Part shown: positions 1 to 7,052 of the stretch, piece after piece
Layout: each line of letters opens with the position of its first letter
Numbering within the stretch: position 1 is the first letter of the stretch
Assembly: GCF_014645515.1 (NCBI RefSeq)
Contig: NZ_BMLW01000010.1
Span: 62,001 to 126,000 of the forward strand
Length of the DNA: 64,000 nucleotides
Origin: Oceanobacillus neutriphilus
GTDB lineage: Bacteria > Bacillota > Bacilli > Bacillales > Amphibacillaceae
Reading direction: 5' to 3'
The notes under the pieces: generated by a model
What the model saw: only the letters and a program-made list of their open reading frames with translations
The model's database searches: none
What the model was told of the DNA's origin: nothing
Translations under genes and position numbers: made by a program

Positions 1-1
1 C

Positions 2-706
2 ATTCAAATAACACCGGGCTATATTACACATCCGGAAGGCTCTGTATTAATTGAAATGGGTCAAACAAAAGTTATTTGTAATGCAAGTATTGAAGATAGA
101 GTACCGCCGTTTATGAGAGGGCAGGGGAAAGGATGGATTACAGCAGAATATGCAATGCTGCCTCGTGCAACGGAACAACGGAATATCCGTGAATCTTCAA
201 AAGGGAAAGTAAGTGGAAGAACGATGGAGATTCAACGTCTGATTGGAAGAGCATTACGTTCTGTCGTCGATCTTTCAAAAATTGGCGAACGGACAATTTG
301 GATTGATTGTGATGTTATTCAAGCGGATGGAGGTACCAGAACGGCTTCTATCACCGGGGCATATGTAGCTATGGTCATAGCACTTCATCAGCTTGTAGAA
401 AAGAAAGTACTAAAAGGACTTCCTGTAACAGATTTCCTGGCCGCTATTTCCGTTGGTGTATTGCCTGACGGGCAAGAAGTACTCGATTTGAATTATCAGG
501 AAGACAGTACAGCGGATGTAGATATGAATATTGTCATGACTGGACAAGGTGAATTTGTAGAGCTTCAGGGAACAGGAGAAGAAGCTACTTTTAGTATGCA
601 GCAATTACAAGCAATGCTTGCCTTGGGCGAACAAGGTATTCATGAGTTAATCAATCAGCAGAAAGAAATACTTGGCTCTATCGCAGATTTAGTTAATCAA
701 GAATAA
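2..706 (+). CDS. rph: Ribonuclease PH, 3' part (5' end outside window)
   Basis: RNase PH is a cytoplasmic phosphorolytic 3'-5' exoribonuclease that trims tRNA 3' ends. The reading frame is open from base 2, well before the first ATG at 56, so the true start lies upstream of the window. Recognisable family blocks are the [10 protein letters not shown] strand, the basic [15 protein letters not shown] segment and the [14 protein letters not shown] active-site region. It heads the rph-rdgB-ysnB run known from Bacillus, ending 21 bases before the rdgB start. Base composition is host-like and differs from the prophage. The assignment is secure; only the missing N-terminus limits it. Confidence 0.97.
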   Translation: MQITPGYITHPEGSVLIEMGQTKVICNASIEDRVPPFMRGQGKGWITAEYAMLPRATEQRNIRESSKGKVSGRTMEIQRLIGRALRSVVDLSKIGERTIWIDCDVIQADGGTRTASITGAYVAMVIALHQLVEKKVLKGLPVTDFLAAISVGVLPDGQEVLDLNYQEDSTADVDMNIVMTGQGEFVELQGTGEEATFSMQQLQAMLALGEQGIHELINQQKEILGSIADLVNQE

Positions 707-727
707 TTTCATTGGGGGATGTACACC

Positions 728-1321
728 ATGAAGAAAGTTATTATTGCGAGCAAAAATAAAGGAAAGGTAAAAGAATTCAGGACCTTTTTTGCTCCTCATG
801 AAATTGAGGTTGTTTCCTTGCTTGATTTAGATGAGGAGGTTCCCGATATTGAAGAAACAGGAGAAAGCTTCGTAGAAAATGCAGCTTTAAAAGCAGAAGA
901 GGTCTCCAGCCGTTTTCAACAGCCGGTGCTTGCAGATGATTCGGGCCTGATTATCGATGGTTTGGAGGGAAGACCGGGAATTTATTCTGCCCGATACGCA
1001 GGAGAGCCGACAAATGATCAAGCAAATATTGATAAAGTTCTGAAAGAAATGAAAGAGATACCTACAGAAGAACGCAGCGCCCGTTTTGTTTGTGTTTTGG
1101 CAATTGCCCGTCCCGGCGAGGAAACGATATTTGTAACAGGCTATTGCGAAGGACATATTAAAACGGAACAATGTGGAGGAAATGGCTTTGGCTATGATCC
1201 GATTTTTGTACCAGAAGGCTATAATGAAACAATGGCCGAGCTCGATCCAGCTGAAAAAAATCAAATAAGCCACCGGAAACAGGCAATGAAGCAATTAGAA
1301 AAAAGAATGCACTTACTGTAA
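728..1321 (+). CDS. rdgB: XTP/dITP diphosphatase (Ham1/RdgB family)
   Basis: Non-canonical purine NTP pyrophosphatase that hydrolyses XTP, dITP and ITP to the monophosphate and so keeps deaminated purines out of nucleic acids. The 197 residues start with the SKNKGK nucleotide-binding motif (about residues 8-13). DDSGL follows near 70-74, then GRPGIYSARYAG and FGYDPIF, all Ham1 signatures. I chose ATG 728 rather than ATG 719. The GGGGGA ribosome site runs straight into 719 but lies 8 bases before 728. It corresponds to B. subtilis ysnA and follows rph. Confidence 0.96.
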   Translation: MKKVIIASKNKGKVKEFRTFFAPHEIEVVSLLDLDEEVPDIEETGESFVENAALKAEEVSSRFQQPVLADDSGLIIDGLEGRPGIYSARYAGEPTNDQANIDKVLKEMKEIPTEERSARFVCVLAIARPGEETIFVTGYCEGHIKTEQCGGNGFGYDPIFVPEGYNETMAELDPAEKNQISHRKQAMKQLEKRMHLL

Positions 1322-1360
1322 TAGGAAGTTAAAAAAATGATTAAATTGAGGAGGGGTAGG

Positions 1361-1870
1361 ATGACAAACGTCCTAATTACAAGTGACAGTCATGGACTGA
1401 CAAAAGAACTGGAAGAAATGGCGGAAAAACATGCCGTGGATTTATCTATCCATTGCGGGGATTCAGAGCTGGATTTTGATGCAGCAGAGTTAAGTCCTTT
1501 TTATAAAGTTGGCGGAAATTGTGATTTTGATTCGCGTTATCCAGATCAGGAAGTACTGGACTTAAATGGTATTCGTTTCTTTGTAACTCATGGTCACCTC
1601 CATCAGGTAAAAGGAAGTTTAGCAAATCTGTCCTATGCAGCGAAGGAACATGAAGCAAATGTTGTATGCTTTGGACATACACATATTGCCGGTGCTGAAA
1701 AAATCGGTAATCAATTATTTATCAATCCAGGCAGCATCCGTATGCCCAGGAATCGTGATGAAAAAACATATGCTATCCTAAGCTGGGAAAATACTGATCA
1801 CGTTCAGGTCGACTTTTACACTCTAAAAGATGGAAAGGTAAAAGATATGACTTATCAAACTTCTTTATAG
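1361..1870 (+). CDS. ysnB: YfcE/YsnB-type metallophosphoesterase
   Basis: Small calcineurin-like phosphodiesterase of 169 residues. The metal-binding motifs appear in order: SDSHG near the N-terminus, HCGDSELD, GGNCD, THGHLHQ, FGHTHIAG, and NPGS near the C-terminus. This is the YfcE/YsnB family, whose physiological substrate is uncertain. ATG 1361 is preferred to the in-frame ATG 1337 because GAGGAGGGG lies at 1349-1357. It is the third gene of the rph-rdgB-ysnB run and is followed by an intrinsic terminator. Confidence 0.94.
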   Translation: MTNVLITSDSHGLTKELEEMAEKHAVDLSIHCGDSELDFDAAELSPFYKVGGNCDFDSRYPDQEVLDLNGIRFFVTHGHLHQVKGSLANLSYAAKEHEANVVCFGHTHIAGAEKIGNQLFINPGSIRMPRNRDEKTYAILSWENTDHVQVDFYTLKDGKVKDMTYQTSL

Positions 1871-1880
1871 GAGCGGATAA

Positions 1881-1930
1881 GAAAAGCAGTTTATTCTTCT
1901 GCGCAAAATAAGATACGAACTGCTTTTCTT
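1881..1930 (+). terminator. Intrinsic terminator after ysnB
   Basis: GAAAAGCAGTT and AACTGCTTTTC form an 11-bp stem around a loop of about 26 bases, followed by TT and a T/C-rich tail. It ends the rph operon before the tRNA promoter. Confidence 0.7.
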
Positions 1931-2024
1931 CTTTCACTCAATGCAGTTTAAACGTGCTTTTTCCTTTTGTATAAGGGCTTTTGAAGCTATATTATAAGGG
2001 ATGAAAATAATATTTAAAAATCTG

Positions 2025-2053
2025 TTGACAAAAACTTCTATCCCACATATAAT
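2025..2053 (+). promoter_or_regulatory. Sigma-A promoter of the tRNA operon
   Basis: TTGACA at 2025-2030 and TATAAT at 2048-2053 with a 17-base spacer are a perfect consensus match. The predicted start near 2060 lies about 50 bases before tRNA-Gly. Since the prophage inserted, transcription from here can read through both tRNAs toward the integrase gene. Confidence 0.9.
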
Positions 2054-2107
2054 ATTACTTGTCCGTTAAAAACGGTCTACATAAGAAACGTGAGAAACGC
2101 CGTAGTT

Positions 2108-2181
2108 GCGGGTGTAGTTTAGTGGTAAAACCTCAGCCTTCCAAGCTGATGATGAGGGTTCGATTCCCTTCACCCGCTCCA
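2108..2181 (+). tRNA. tRNA-Gly (anticodon TCC)
   Basis: Full cloverleaf of 74 bases including an encoded 3' CCA. The acceptor arms GCGGGTG and CACCCGC pair perfectly. The anticodon stem CAGCC..GGCTG-type arm carries TCC in its loop, and the T arm has GGTTCGATTCC. It precedes tRNA-Arg by four bases. Confidence 0.95.
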
Positions 2182-2185
2182 TAAT

Positions 2186-2259
2186 GTCCCAGTAGCTCAG
2201 CTGGATAGAGCAACAGCCTTCTAAGCTGTGGGTCGCAGGTTCGAATCCTGCCTGGGACG
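2186..2259 (+). tRNA. tRNA-Arg (anticodon TCT), prophage integration target
   Basis: Cloverleaf of 74 bases with acceptor arms GTCCCAG and CTGGGAC, anticodon TCT, a T arm with GGTTCGAATCC and discriminator G. The CCA is not encoded, because TAA follows. The gene is intact, but its 3' half from 2213 is the attL copy supplied by the phage. The host's original 3' half remains as attR at 59478. Confidence 0.95.
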
Positions 2260-2264
2260 TAAAT
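2213..2264 (+). repeat. attL core, 52-bp direct repeat
   Basis: The 52 bases from the anticodon stem of tRNA-Arg to five bases past its 3' end are identical to 59478-59529. The flanks diverge on both sides. It is the left attachment site, lying just before the integrase gene. Confidence 0.95.
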
Positions 2265-2376
2265 AACCTCGAAAGCCTATGCGGTAAGCCATTCGCAGAG
2301 TATACCGAAGAATGTGCCTCGTAGGCAAATAACGATCGAACCTACGCTATTTAACGTTAGGTTGTGAGACTAAGAA
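2265..2376 (+). promoter_or_regulatory. attL arm region with candidate integrase/excisionase sites
   Basis: No gene is present. Two motifs here recur beside attR. A degenerate block beginning AAGCCTATGCG (2273-2316) resembles 59409-59464. GTTGTGAGAC at 2361-2370 is repeated exactly at 59345-59354, with a one-base variant at 59388-59397. Position and symmetry suggest arm-type recombination sites; that role is inference. Confidence 0.4.
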
Positions 2377-2422
2377 ACCTCCGTGCATTGGACGTATTTG
2401 TCCGAAAAACGGAGGTATTTTT
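2377..2422 (+). terminator. Two-tier hairpin overlapping the integrase ribosome site
   Basis: ACCTCCGT (2377-2384) pairs with ACGGAGGT (2409-2416). An inner GGAC/GTCC stem lies in the loop, and ATTTTT follows directly before the integrase ATG. It has the form of an intrinsic terminator for the tRNA transcript. Its 3' arm is also the only ribosome site (GGAGG 2411-2415) of the integrase, so folding would both terminate and mask translation. Confidence 0.65.
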
Positions 2423-3493
2423 ATGCGAAAATCTAAAAATAATCGCCCTTATATCGGAGAAAGGGGCGCGCCAAGGGGTGCAACAGCTACGCAAACTGTC
2501 CCACAGCTTGCCGACGACCAACAGCTATCCTTGACGCAAGCACTAGAAATTTTCGTACAGGCTAAAAGGGCGGAAAGGGTTCGCGAAAGGACGATTAAGG
2601 AGTATCGTCTCCACATAAAATATTTAATCGCATATATGCAAGAAGAGGCTAACGTAGAAACAACAGTCGCTAACTTAACTCCGGAATTGATCCGCGACTA
2701 TATAACGTATTTATTGTACGATAAAACGACATATGAGGGCGTACAAGGACGCAAAAACGTTAGGGTAGGCTTATCCCCTACAACTGTCAATATACGCCTT
2801 AGAACGCTTAAAACGATGTGTCGATTCTGGGCTGCGGAAGGGTATGCGAGAATTAACGCAATGGAAACGATTAAACTGGTATTAATGGACGAAGTAGAGG
2901 AAGTGCAAGGATTATCGGAAGGGGATATCAGTCTTATTCTTGCGGCGCATGACGAAAGACATTACGCTCAATGGCGGGATGTGACGCTAATTTATCTGCT
3001 ACTCGATACAGGACTACGTATTACCGAAGCTACTGTCTTAAAAATTACCGATATTAATAGTATCTACCTCGAAGTGACTGTCCCGAGTAAAGTCGCTAAA
3101 AATCGTAAGTATCGGGATGTTCCAATTAGTAGGGAAGTATTAAAACGCTTGCTTGATCTGCACCGTGAATCAGTCGAATATTTCGGGAAAGAAGCGGTAG
3201 GCGATCGGATTTTTATGAACGCATACGGAGAATACTATACAGCAGACTCTTTCCGAAAACGGATGACTCGACTTAAAAAACGATTAGGATTAGCGAAACT
3301 ACATCCGAATCAATTTCGTCATACCTTCGCAAGAGACTATTTACTTAACGGAGGCGACCTCTTTACGCTGCAAAAGATACTTGATCATGCGGACATTAAA
3401 ACGACGAGGAAATACGTTCAAATGGACGGAAATCATATTCGAGATCAGCACGCCAAAAATACACCTTTACGGAAATATATGAAACGTAGGTAA
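2423..3493 (+). CDS. int: Phage integrase, tyrosine recombinase
   Basis: Site-specific recombinase that inserts and excises the prophage at tRNA-Arg. The 356 residues have an N-terminal SAM-like core-binding domain (about 35-165) and a C-terminal catalytic domain. Catalytic residues are visible: Arg in DTGLRITEA (near 199), His and Arg in HPNQFRHTFAR (near 295-301), His in LDHADIKTTRKYVQ and the nucleophile Tyr in KYVQ (near 331). The first 25 residues are basic and low in complexity. The start is ATG 2423, seven bases after GGAGG. It lies directly beside attL, and its leader hairpin suggests control by readthrough from the tRNA promoter. Confidence 0.95.
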   Translation: MRKSKNNRPYIGERGAPRGATATQTVPQLADDQQLSLTQALEIFVQAKRAERVRERTIKEYRLHIKYLIAYMQEEANVETTVANLTPELIRDYITYLLYDKTTYEGVQGRKNVRVGLSPTTVNIRLRTLKTMCRFWAAEGYARINAMETIKLVLMDEVEEVQGLSEGDISLILAAHDERHYAQWRDVTLIYLLLDTGLRITEATVLKITDINSIYLEVTVPSKVAKNRKYRDVPISREVLKRLLDLHRESVEYFGKEAVGDRIFMNAYGEYYTADSFRKRMTRLKKRLGLAKLHPNQFRHTFARDYLLNGGDLFTLQKILDHADIKTTRKYVQMDGNHIRDQHAKNTPLRKYMKRR

Positions 3494-3521
3494 TCGGATT
3501 TAATAGAATATTTATATGAAG

Positions 3522-3548
3522 AAGAGCGCTCACTCGAGCGTTCTTTTT
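3522..3548 (+). terminator. Terminator after integrase
   Basis: A 10-bp stem (AAGAGCGCTC with GAGCGTTCTT, one G-T pair) closes a four-base loop and runs into T7. Confidence 0.85.
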
Positions 3549-3567
3549 TTATGCGCAAAATTAATTT

Positions 3568-3630
3568 AAACTTTTTTCGTTAAAAATACGCAACCCTCTC
3601 TTTTTTATCGGTAAGTAGTAATGTAAGTTA
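3568..3630 (+). promoter_or_regulatory. Conserved promoter-like element, copy 1
   Basis: AAACTTTTTT, TAAAAATACGCAACC, 14 variable bases, then GGTAAGTAGTAATGTAAG. The same blocks at the same spacing occur at 11933-11993 before the sigma-like gene. No good sigma-A -35/-10 pair coincides with the conserved blocks. It lies upstream of the first early operon and probably drives it. The recognising factor is unknown; the phage sigma-like proteins are candidates. Confidence 0.55.
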
Positions 3631-3667
3631 CTTTAGCGAAAATAAATAACGATTAATAAAACCATTA

Positions 3668-3703
3668 GCAAGGCGAAGCCTTGCAGCTAAGCTTTGCTTA
3701 GCT
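3668..3703 (+). repeat. Twin-hairpin element, copy 1
   Basis: Two perfect stems lie back to back: GCAAGGC-GAA-GCCTTGC (3668-3684), then AGCTAAGC-TTT-GCTTAGCT (3685-3703). The first contains the very stable GCGAAGC mini-hairpin. ATTAGCAAGGC before it and a TATTAA..GTTATA block after it recur around copy 2 at 35151-35196. There is no T tract, so it is not a typical terminator. Role unknown. Confidence 0.7.
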
Positions 3704-3767
3704 TAATAGTACTTTATTAACGTTATATTTCGCTTTCAAAACCTTAGCGGAAAGGAGACAGCGTAAT

Positions 3768-4118
3768 TTGGAGAATTTAACGTATATAGGCGACGGGATA
3801 TATCGTGAAAGAACTTATTTAAAACGCCAACCATTAGTCGGAGATAGGTTCGAATATACCGGTCATTTGTTAATTAACAAGTATCCAATAGGAAGCGAAG
3901 GGGTTATTGTTTCGATAGAAGTTCATGTACCATCGTGTGTTTTCGTGAGGATGGACCGGAGCTTAATTGAGCGCGAATCTATGCCCGAAGAATGGATCGC
4001 AATTTTTGAGGATCGGTACTACAAATTGACGGGAGAAAAACGTGTTAAAAGGCGATTTCTTGGAATCCCATTCGGAAGTAGGACGATTCAAACTTACGAG
4101 GAGGTTACGGAATGCTAA
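3768..4118 (+). CDS. Hypothetical early phage protein (116 aa)
   Basis: I do not recognise this protein. It is mixed alpha/beta in look, with a short GD..EYTGH segment suggesting a small beta barrel near residues 25-50 and a basic C-terminal third (KRVKRRFLG). The start is TTG 3768 with AAAGGAGA upstream, which suits the frequent TTG starts in this prophage. It is the first gene of the early run of small proteins, behind the conserved promoter-like element and the twin hairpin. It overlaps the next gene by seven bases. Confidence 0.7.
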   Translation: MENLTYIGDGIYRERTYLKRQPLVGDRFEYTGHLLINKYPIGSEGVIVSIEVHVPSCVFVRMDRSLIERESMPEEWIAIFEDRYYKLTGEKRVKRRFLGIPFGSRTIQTYEEVTEC

Positions 4119-4483
4119 CGAAAGAAGAACTTGAAGCTATCAAGGAACGTTGCGAAAAAGCTACAGAAGGTCCGTGGCATACCGCAGTTAGCTCGCGATT
4201 TCCACATGAGGACTGCATAATGTTCGAAAATAAAGAAGTAGCAGAAGCCTACGAATATTACGACGCTGAATTCATCGCAAATGCACGCCAAGACATTCCG
4301 AAGCTTATTGCGGAAATCGAGGCGCTTTGCCCTATCGGAGATTTAGATATCGTTAGCTCTCTTCGGTCAGAGAACGATTATCTATCGCACATCGTCGACG
4401 TGAGGGACGCTGAAATCGACTTACTTCAATCCGAAATAAGCGCATTACGCCAAACAATTCGGCAACGGGAGGCGAGAGGATGA
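4112..4483 (+). CDS. Ea22-like early phage protein
   Basis: A 123-residue protein with the order LTKEELEAIKERCEKATEGP, a tryptophan directly after, then DAEFIANARQDIPKLIAEIE. This pattern is typical of the phage Ead/Ea22-like family. The C-terminal 40 residues form a predicted coiled coil. Family members are accessory early proteins of unknown biochemical role. The start ATG 4112 follows GAGGAGG and lies inside the end of the previous gene, which suggests translational coupling. It overlaps the next start by four bases. Confidence 0.75.
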   Translation: MLTKEELEAIKERCEKATEGPWHTAVSSRFPHEDCIMFENKEVAEAYEYYDAEFIANARQDIPKLIAEIEALCPIGDLDIVSSLRSENDYLSHIVDVRDAEIDLLQSEISALRQTIRQREARG

Positions 4484-4668
4484 CGATTAACGACGTAAGA
4501 GCTGCGTTGGACGATTTAGTCGAGCATTACGGATTCTCGGAGGACGCCGTTATCCATACGATAGGAAGTTACGGAGAAAGTCGTCCTATTAACGGATTCG
4601 ACGAAGGGGACGACGGCAAACTGTACGTAATTGGATACGGTTTACGCCCTGTAAAGGAGGAGTATTAA
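4480..4668 (+). CDS. Hypothetical phage protein (62 aa)
   Basis: Small acidic protein with no domain that I recognise. The N-terminal half is helical and amphipathic (TINDVRAALDDLVEHYGF), followed by a glycine- and aspartate-rich beta part ending in VIGYGLRP. ATG 4480 overlaps the upstream stop by four bases (ATGA), and its own stop overlaps the next ATG by one base. It is therefore embedded in a tightly coupled early operon. Confidence 0.7.
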   Translation: MTINDVRAALDDLVEHYGFSEDAVIHTIGSYGESRPINGFDEGDDGKLYVIGYGLRPVKEEY

Positions 4669-4997
4669 TGAGCGAAACCTTAACGAAACAAATCACGGAA
4701 GAGGTATTCGACCTCGATAAAGTAGGCGTAGGAGATGTCGTAGAGTTTCCCCACGAAATAGAGGATGGAATCGGACACGTAATGACGGAGTATAAAGCTG
4801 GCGTAGTAGTTCGGGCGGATGAACAATGCTTATCAGTTTTTGTACACGAGCCAGGAGCTAATATCGCAAGTCTGCACCGACCTTCCGGTATTGATATATA
4901 CCGTATTCACGCAAAATATTCCGACAAAGTCCGTCTACTATTCCGCTCATACTACAACGCAAAAGGAACGGAGGGCGATAAGTATGGCAGGCGCTAA
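4668..4997 (+). CDS. Hypothetical phage protein with SH3-like segment
   Basis: A 109-residue protein. Residues 20-60 read VGVGDVVEFPHE, then GHV and GVVVRADEQCLSVFV. That beta pattern resembles the tandem modules of the large protein at 15160-17439, but the match is only of type and I assign no function. ATG 4668 shares a base with the previous stop and has a GGAGGAG ribosome site. The 3' end overlaps the next gene by 14 bases in another frame. Confidence 0.65.
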   Translation: MSETLTKQITEEVFDLDKVGVGDVVEFPHEIEDGIGHVMTEYKAGVVVRADEQCLSVFVHEPGANIASLHRPSGIDIYRIHAKYSDKVRLLFRSYYNAKGTEGDKYGRR

Positions 4998-5388
4998 AAT
5001 AAGTACGAAAGATTGGCGAAACCTCCCGATCGAACAATGGAATACGACAACTATCCGAACATACCTCATTCACCTTACCGATGAAAAATTCGGAGTCGCC
5101 TACGAACCAACAGGCGCAGGCTCGAAAAACCAACGCTGGGTACGTGAAAACGCAATGATTAAGCAGGCAATCGCAAACTATGGAGCAGCCGAGCTTAAAC
5201 GATTTATCGAAATCTGTATCGAAAAGTACCAACCAAAGGCTCGCTATCCGTATATGACGTTCACTTTCGCTTGGAGTTATATGCGGGAGAATATGCCGAT
5301 AGTGCAGGCAGAGGTGGCGAAAGAAAGACGAAAGCAGGACGCGAAGGAAGTTGTAGAGAAAATGAAAATAGACGAAGGATTCTTTTAG
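4984..5388 (+). CDS. Hypothetical phage protein (134 aa)
   Basis: Predicted soluble helical protein, unrecognised. The start ATG 4984 follows GGAGGG by a good spacing. Longer in-frame starts at 4819 lie inside the preceding gene without a ribosome site. Residues 30-60 carry TDEKFGVAYEP and GSKNQRWVRE. The C-terminus is a charged helix (EVAKERRKQDAKEVVEKMK). It sits a few genes before the helicase loader, a position often held by replisome accessory or replication initiation proteins. That suggestion comes from position alone. Confidence 0.65.
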   Translation: MAGAKISTKDWRNLPIEQWNTTTIRTYLIHLTDEKFGVAYEPTGAGSKNQRWVRENAMIKQAIANYGAAELKRFIEICIEKYQPKARYPYMTFTFAWSYMRENMPIVQAEVAKERRKQDAKEVVEKMKIDEGFF

Positions 5389-5401
5389 AGGAGGTGGTAA
5401 G

Positions 5402-5614
5402 ATGTTCGGATTTTTTAAACGTAAGAAAGCGGAGGATGTCCCTCATTGTTTTCACCGCTACCTACTATCGGATTATGAAAACTTCTATGACGCATGTTTA
5501 GATGTATCGGAATCTTACAAGCTTGTATGTGAAAACTGCGGCGATAGCCGATGGGTTGACGAGTACACTTACGATAGATTACGAGAATTAGGCATCGCAA
5601 GGGAGTCGATTTAA
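5402..5614 (+). CDS. Small protein with possible zinc-binding cysteines
   Basis: A 70-residue protein with a basic N-terminus (FFKRKKAE). Cysteine/histidine groups at HCFHR, DACLD and CENCG could bind zinc, as in short phage zinc-ribbon proteins. The ribosome site GAGGAGGTGG precedes ATG 5402. The stop overlaps the next ATG as TAATG. Confidence 0.6.
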   Translation: MFGFFKRKKAEDVPHCFHRYLLSDYENFYDACLDVSESYKLVCENCGDSRWVDEYTYDRLRELGIARESI

Positions 5615-5757
5615 TGACGTTCTTTAGCGGGCTAATGCTCGGAGTAATAGTCGGTTTCCTTATCGGATTTATGACCGTTGGAAAAATATATGATGATGCC
5701 ATGCGGAATGTGGTTCTCGGCATCTTAGAGGAAACTAACGAAAAGGAGGACGATTAG
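5614..5757 (+). CDS. Small single-span membrane protein (47 aa)
   Basis: ATG 5614 overlaps the upstream stop (TAATG). The product starts with one glycine-rich hydrophobic helix (residues 3-24, with GLMLGVIVGFLIGF) and ends in a charged tail (EETNEKEDD). Its stop codon lies directly before the next gene's ATG, and its 3' end supplies that gene's AAGGAGG. The tight packing supports a real gene despite its size. Function unknown. Confidence 0.6.
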   Translation: MTFFSGLMLGVIVGFLIGFMTVGKIYDDAMRNVVLGILEETNEKEDD

Positions 5758-5955
5758 ATGGCGCAATCAATCGGATTAACAGAAGCAATTATCGCATCCA
5801 GTAACGGACATGTAATCGAAAGTTTTCAAGGAAATCGCTATACCCCTTCCGAACTAAAAGCGAAATCAATGGGCGAACATGCAGCCGTATTTGAGAGCGG
5901 AATTATTTCGAAGGATGAAGAAAAGCGAGAATGGCGGACAAGGGAGGTTGAATAA
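5758..5955 (+). CDS. Hypothetical phage protein (65 aa)
   Basis: Short soluble protein, unrecognised, with a highly charged C-terminus (KDEEKREWRTREVE). ATG 5758 follows AAGGAGGACGATTAG. It lies between the small membrane protein and the helicase loader without intergenic space. Confidence 0.6.
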   Translation: MAQSIGLTEAIIASSNGHVIESFQGNRYTPSELKAKSMGEHAAVFESGIISKDEEKREWRTREVE

Positions 5956-6735
5956 ATGACGGCATGTTTATTACGAAATGTATCCGATAAGCTATGCGAA
6001 CCTTCTAATCCGCTATACATCGGCTTACAAGGTCACAACGGAAAAGGAGGGCGTGCAGCTAATATCGGATTGCCTGCGGACTATTCCGGCGTATTACTTT
6101 CCGATTCTCCGGTAGCGGCAGAACAACCGAAAGTGTACGCCTCGCTTGCAAGTTATGCGGAATCCTTTCGCAAACAGTTCGAGGATGTCCAGGAGTCACT
6201 TCGCCTGGAAGGGCAATCGGAGAACGAGATTCGCATAAAGTCCGTTTACCTATACTCGGAAGAACCGGGAACAGGAAAGACGACGACTGCCAGCGCATTG
6301 CTTAACGAATACCTCGTAACGCATTACCTCGGAAGCTTAAAGCGCGGGACTACGCCGAAACAGCGTCCTTGCTACTTCCTGGACGTTAACGAATTGCAGA
6401 CGAAGTATACGGAATTTAACCGCCCGAAAGTTCCTCAAGATATCGCAGAAAAGGCAGCAGAAGCGTACTACAGGGCGATTGAAAAGGCGAAGCATACCGA
6501 TTTCGTTGTCCTTGACGATATTGGCGTCAGGGAGTCTACGGAAGGTTGGCGAGGAGATTTGCACAGCGTTATTAATCACCGGGTTAGTAATCGACTTCCT
6601 ACCGTTTATACTTCCAACGTATTGATTAGCGAATTACCGGACGTATTCGGCGAGGAAAGGTTAGCGGATAGGGTTCGCGATATGTGCCAGGAAATTCACT
6701 TCGCTGGAGAGTCGAAAAGGGGGAAACGTAGGTGA
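5956..6735 (+). CDS. DnaC/DnaI-like helicase loader ATPase
   Basis: AAA+ ATPase of 259 residues of the DnaC/IstB type. Such proteins load the replicative helicase onto DNA at the phage origin. Walker A is EEPGTGKTT (about 102-110), Walker B is FVVLDDIG (about 183-190), and the sensor-like strand VYTSN follows. The N-terminal 60 residues carry CLLRN..CEPSNP, which might contact helicase or DNA. ATG 5956 follows GGGAGG. A DnaB-like helicase and a primase lie downstream, consistent with one replisome module. The stop overlaps the GTG of the next small gene. Confidence 0.85.
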   Translation: MTACLLRNVSDKLCEPSNPLYIGLQGHNGKGGRAANIGLPADYSGVLLSDSPVAAEQPKVYASLASYAESFRKQFEDVQESLRLEGQSENEIRIKSVYLYSEEPGTGKTTTASALLNEYLVTHYLGSLKRGTTPKQRPCYFLDVNELQTKYTEFNRPKVPQDIAEKAAEAYYRAIEKAKHTDFVVLDDIGVRESTEGWRGDLHSVINHRVSNRLPTVYTSNVLISELPDVFGEERLADRVRDMCQEIHFAGESKRGKRR

Positions 6736-6905
6736 AACCTAATACATGGGTATGGACGGAGTTAACCGAATCATTGAAACCGGAACGAAAAGCAGGAGAA
6801 ACGGTTCCTACCGAATGTCTTATCGAAGGTCATACGGAATGGTTTCCTCGTCAATCTTGGGTTGATAAAGGCTATGTCGAAATGACGGAGGCGAAATCAG
6901 AATGA
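6732..6905 (+). CDS. Small hypothetical protein (57 aa)
   Basis: GTG 6732 overlaps the helicase loader stop (GTGA), suggesting translational coupling. The 57 residues are tryptophan-rich (TWVWTE, TEWFPRQSW). The stop overlaps the next ATG (ATGA). No function recognised. Confidence 0.5.
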   Translation: MKPNTWVWTELTESLKPERKAGETVPTECLIEGHTEWFPRQSWVDKGYVEMTEAKSE

Positions 6906-6985
6906 AAATTAAAGCGGGAACTTGGAGCAAGCTGACGGCTGACGAAAAGATGGATTTGTTAATCGGATTTTCTAACTTAAAATAA
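6902..6985 (+). CDS. Possible micro-ORF (27 aa)
   Basis: ATG 6902 overlaps the upstream stop. The peptide (MKIKAGTWSKLTADEKMDLL and seven more residues) ends at 6985, just before a promoter. It is compact and charged. Coupling by ATGA is the main support; it may not be functional. Confidence 0.35.
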   Translation: MKIKAGTWSKLTADEKMDLLIGFSNLK

Positions 6986-7003
6986 AAAAGTTTTTAGATC
7001 GCC

Positions 7004-7032
7004 TTGCATATTTAATTAATTCTAAATAAGAT
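7004..7032 (+). promoter_or_regulatory. Sigma-A promoter within the early region
   Basis: TTGCAT (7004-7009) and TAAGAT (7027-7032) with a 17-base spacer lie in an AT-rich gap, about 20 bases before the gene at 7053. Confidence 0.65.
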
Positions 7033-7052
7033 AATTCAGAGGAGGAAGCGGA

